Source of the DNA: Pleurotus djamor
Taxonomy: Eukaryota > Basidiomycota > Agaricomycetes > Agaricales > Pleurotaceae
Assembly: GCA_029747585.1 (NCBI GenBank)
Contig: JAPEVF010000612.1
Location: 1-27,607, forward strand
Reading direction: 5' to 3'
Length of the DNA: 27,607 bases
Position 1 is the first letter of the stretch. Each line of letters opens with the position of its first letter. Under the pieces are notes generated by a model. That model was not told the DNA's origin. It saw only the letters and a program-made list of their open reading frames with translations, and did not search any database. Below, in pieces: positions 24,601 through 27,607 of this stretch. The position numbers were made by a program, and so were the translations under genes.

Positions 24601-25215
24601 CACCTGAGAGGGATTTCCCTGTTTCCTCGAGAAGACGGATAACAGCTGCCGGTGTGCATGGTGCGAAAAGGGGATCGGAAGCCTTAGAGGATAAATGACC
24701 GATGTTGTAAGCATGGAACCTGATTCATTGTGAGCGGATGGACAGAGAAGAGAGGAACCGATCACACGACGCACCCATCGACATCCTTCTCGGGACTGAT
24801 GGATTCGGTAACTGTGCGTTCTCCATGAGAATCAATATGTGAGCCCAAAGGAAGTTGGACCAAGATGCCGCTAATATTTTCATCATCGTTCAATTTTTGG
24901 ACAATATCCACGATCTCCTCGACCGTTGAGGTTTCTGGGATAGCTACGTGCTTGAAGGTAATGCCAACTTCCTCAGCTGCCTTGGCTTTCATACGAATAT
25001 AGGTTGATGAATCTGGACGTGCGCCAGCTTGAACAACAGCGAGCTGAGGCTTGAACCTGGGGAAAGTGGATTGAAGAGATTTGATACGACTCGCGACTTG
25101 ATCGCGTATTGATCTAAACGCAATATTGAGGACCAAGCCTAGAGTAAAGTCAAGGCACCTACGCTGCAATCGCTGTCCCATTCAGGATGGTGGCACTGTG
25201 GAGGGGACGAGACAT
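21697..25215 (-). CDS. ADE3: Trifunctional C1-tetrahydrofolate synthase (cytosolic type)
   Basis: It combines methylene-THF dehydrogenase, methenyl-THF cyclohydrolase and formate-THF ligase, supplying one-carbon units for purines and methionine. Fourteen exons (25215-25163, 25113-24775, 24719-24482, 24425-24314, 24264-23871, 23817-23634, 23579-23522, 23467-23418, 23367-22903, 22854-22436, 22380-22076, 22020-21958, 21908-21804, 21752-21697) sum to 946 residues, the same length as yeast Ade3. In the N-terminal domain [16 protein letters not shown] carries the catalytic Tyr/Lys, with [26 protein letters not shown] and [20 protein letters not shown]. The ligase domain has the P-loop [18 protein letters not shown], plus [12 protein letters not shown] and [14 protein letters not shown]. 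It ends [18 protein letters not shown]. No mitochondrial presequence is seen ([13 protein letters not shown]), so a cytosolic location is inferred. Confidence 0.96.
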
Positions 25216-25636
25216 TGTTGAATTGAAGCGTAAAGGGGCAGCAAAGACGCGGTTCCAGTTCCAGAGCTGGGCGCGCATTTCCGGTAATTTGTACAGGAGC
25301 CCCCGGCTAACCCACGTTATTTTTGATGGGGCTCAATACTAATACTCTGCTGGGGACGAGTAACGAGCGTGGACGAGATGGTGGTGGTTGTGGAAAAAGA
25401 GAGGTTGGTGGTAACATAATGGCATCGAGAGCCCTGCCAGCAAGCCATTTCAGCCGAAATTGAATGCGCCGTTCACCGTCGGTGCTTCGATATTGGCCCC
25501 TAGAGGGCATCTTCTCACGAACACAAAAAATTGGCGCGGATGTGCACGGGATCGAAGACTGAGACCAACTCTGACTCTCAGACACCCCCTCTGCAGCCTG
25601 CCCGTTTCGCTCCCTCTTCTCCCTCTTCGTCCTCAA
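25216..25636. promoter_or_regulatory. Divergent promoter region, C1-THF synthase / MGE1
   Basis: 421 bases between divergent start codons. I looked for a heat-shock element (alternating GAA/TTC with 2-base spacing), expected for a GrpE gene, and found only an ill-spaced TTCAGCCGAA near 25450. No clear TATA box. Nothing else supported. Confidence 0.4.
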
Positions 25637-26428
25637 ATGGCTTCATCACAGGCGTTCCAAATGCTCCGTCAGACTTGCAGAACACAAAGTGCTCGCAAGG
25701 CCTTTGCTTGTCCCCGGGCAGCAAGACGTATTACGCAAACTCCCACCCGCTATTATTCAGCGGAAGCCGCTCCAGAGTCTTCAACTCAGGCAAAGCCAGA
25801 AGAGGGAGCGGAGGGCAAGCCCAACGGGGAACCTCCAAATCCTCTGCAGGAAAAATTGAAGGCCAAAGAAAGTGAAGTGCTCGACCTGACAGTGCGTATC
25901 CATTCATCCTCGGAAGTGCTCGTCCTGACCCGGAAAACAATATTTTAGAGTCGACTGCGGTACCTTCAGGCCGACTTCCTCAACCTACAGCGGAACGCTG
26001 CTCGGGAGAAGGAGCAGACCCGTGATTTCGCCATCACCCGCTTCGCCTCCGACCTGCTTGAGACTGTAGACGTTCTGTCCTTGGCCCTCAAGTCGGTTCC
26101 CGAATCCGCCTTAAAACCCCCAGAAGCCGCTTCCGAGTCGTCATCGGCTACGCCCCCAACAAAATCGGCGGTTGATTACCTGAAGGAGCTGCATCACGGC
26201 GTCGAAATTACGCAACGGCAGCTCCTACAAACACTCTTCAAATACCATGTCAAGCCATTCGACCCGACCGGCGACATGTTTGACCCCAATCGACACGAAG
26301 CACTGTATCAGGCTCCGATACCCGGAAAAGAGCCTGGTACGGTGATCGACTGCCAGAAAACGGGATATATGATAAAAGACCGTGTATTGCGCGCCGCCCA
26401 AGTGGGTGTGGCCCAGGAGACTTCGTAG
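25637..26428 (+). CDS. MGE1: Mitochondrial GrpE nucleotide-exchange factor
   Basis: The nucleotide-exchange factor of matrix Hsp70 (Ssc1), needed for protein import and folding. Exons 25637-25891 and 25949-26428 give 244 residues. Residues 1-45 form an Arg/Ser/Ala-rich, acid-free mitochondrial presequence ending near TPTRYYSAEA. A Pro/Glu-rich spacer follows, then the long GrpE helix (LRYLQADFLNLQRNAARE, DFAITRFASDLLETVDVLSL) and the beta domain with the family signature FDPNRHEALYQ and GYMIKDRVLRAAQVGV near the C-terminus. ATG 25637 is the first in frame and begins the presequence. The single intron lies between DLT and SRLRYLQ. It is divergent from C1-THF synthase and convergent with the PheRS gene. 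Confidence 0.95.
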
Positions 26429-26551
26429 TAATTCATCTCTTGTTGCTTTACGTTGACGGTCGGGTTGGGTTGGTGGAGGGCGGGAAGGTGTGTGTGAAGT
26501 GAGTGCTTGTGGATCGGACTACTTGCATAGATATTATCCTAATGCCTATAA
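26429..26551. other. 123-base convergent gap
   Basis: Between the MGE1 and mitochondrial PheRS stops, holding both 3' ends. No other feature seen. Confidence 0.5.
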
Positions 26552-27607
26552 TTAACGAATCTCTACTCCGAACGTGGCTTTCAGCTTTGATACGACCTGG
26601 TCCTGGATGTGGTTGACCTCTTCGTTAGATAGCGACCTGAAAAAATTTCAATACCCGTGGTTTGCGTAAAAGGCAATAGATGTACTACCTGTCCATTGAC
26701 CGGTAATTGATGCGATAGCAGAGACTTGTGCGATTGGTTTTAGGATGAACGAAATGATCCAACTTGGTTTGATGTCAGTAAGAGAGATACACCACAAACA
26801 TCGGAGACGTACGCGTTTGACATCTTCGACGAGATCTCCCGTCACATCTCGGACAAGATCGCAGAAGTCGTTTTCGTGCAGACTGGTATCCTGCGGTAAC
26901 CAAAAGCTGACGTCTTTGAAGCAAGAGGGATATTTAGAGTAGGGCTTGAAAGTGGTGATATCCCCTTGCTTGAACTGCGACAGGAAACGCTCATCCTTCG
27001 ACCAGAACAAGCGAATGTCAGGTATCGAGAAAAGGATCATAGCGATGCGTTCTAAGCCCAAGCCAAAGGCCCAACCAAGTTTGTTGGGAACCTCTACGAC
27101 AAAGCAAATCAGTATTCCATGAGGAAGGGATGGGATGATCATTTAACGCACTGGCAGTATCCAGAGTAGCTTGCCTGACCACTCCCGAGCCCAAGATTTC
27201 CAGCCATTTCCCTCGGAAGAACACTTCCACCTCAAAACTCGGGCTCGTGAAAGGAAAATAGGCCTCTATCCACCGAACACGAAGCGGTTCCGTGCGGTTG
27301 GCATTACCAAACAACGTCAACATGAGGGAGTTGAGTGAGAGTTTGAGGTTTTTCGCGACGAGTTCTGAATGCACTGGGTCATGTCCAGGTTGACAGGGAT
27401 TGGTAGGAGCGAGGTGGGGGACGTCCTCTATGACGATATTCGAGCGAGCCAAATGGGAGGATAGCCATTCATTATCCTCTTCGACTTCCTTCATCCCCGT
27501 AGGCGTAGCATCGAATATTCGCGCTCCCTCCATCTGGTGGAAGACAGGATAATGCGACCCGTCGATTTCGTCGCGTCGATACACGTCCGCTGTGAGCAAC
27601 CACTTGG
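26552..27607 (-). CDS. MSF1: Mitochondrial phenylalanyl-tRNA synthetase, 5' partial
   Basis: A class II aminoacyl-tRNA synthetase charging mitochondrial tRNA-Phe; it is the single-chain alpha-type enzyme. Exons 27607-27152, 27093-26813, 26762-26689 and 26636-26552 give 297 residues from the window edge to TAA. The catalytic core begins mid-domain at [20 protein letters not shown] (motif 2 region), with [10 protein letters not shown]. Motif 3 is [16 protein letters not shown] followed by [15 protein letters not shown]. The C-terminal anticodon-binding (B8/ferredoxin-like) domain is present: [39 protein letters not shown] and the end [17 protein letters not shown]. This C-terminal domain distinguishes mitochondrial from cytosolic PheRS alpha chains. 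The N-terminus, including the targeting signal and motif 1, lies beyond the right edge. Confidence 0.94.

Noticed and set aside
26429..26551. Possible tRNA, CRISPR or mobile element anywhere in the window, including gaps such as this
   Set aside because: No cloverleaf with A/B boxes, no regular direct repeats with spacers, and no transposase, integrase or reverse-transcriptase motifs were seen.

Overview
The window looks like nuclear DNA of a filamentous basidiomycete, probably a mushroom-forming Agaricomycete. Almost every gene is cut by many short introns (about 45-65 bases, GT...AG). Intergenic gaps are short. The gene set is eukaryotic housekeeping plus secreted fungal enzymes. No operons, ribosome binding sites, CRISPR arrays, tRNA/rRNA genes or transposons were seen. 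All gene models were built by hand-splicing the reading frames. For eight complete genes the exons sum to an exact multiple of three. Two more do so only if a single N in each is dropped.

Layout, left to right. 1-3105 (+): RAD3/XPD helicase of TFIIH, missing its N-terminus at the window edge. 3106-5206: a 2.1-kb stretch with long open frames, mainly on the minus strand, that I could not assign. 5207-8485 (-): YME1-type i-AAA mitochondrial protease. 8551-9778 (+): GCIP/cyclin-D1-binding-protein-like gene, divergent from YME1 across only 65 bases. 9940-11375 (-): unrecognised, largely disordered, probably nuclear protein. 11529-12899 (-): fructose-1,6-bisphosphatase. 13172-15095 (-): four-finger C2H2 transcription factor. 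15420-16430 (+): Pmp3-domain membrane protein with a long lysine-rich tail. 16768-18989 and 19329-21628 (+): tandem pair of secreted PNGase A-type amidases. 21697-25215 (-): trifunctional C1-tetrahydrofolate synthase, 946 aa. 25637-26428 (+): mitochondrial GrpE (Mge1). 26552-27607 (-): mitochondrial phenylalanyl-tRNA synthetase, cut by the right edge.

The genes do not form one pathway. Three encode mitochondrial proteins (Yme1, Mge1, mitochondrial PheRS). FBP1 and C1-THF synthase are cytosolic central metabolism. RAD3, the zinc-finger protein and the 423-aa protein are likely nuclear. The PNGase A pair is the clear lineage-specific element: a recent-looking tandem duplication in which one copy differs by an intron and by a C-terminal tail. 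The least explained part is 3106-5206.

Sequence quality: three single N characters (6963, 9679, 13115). In both genes that contain one, the frame closes only if the N is treated as an inserted base.
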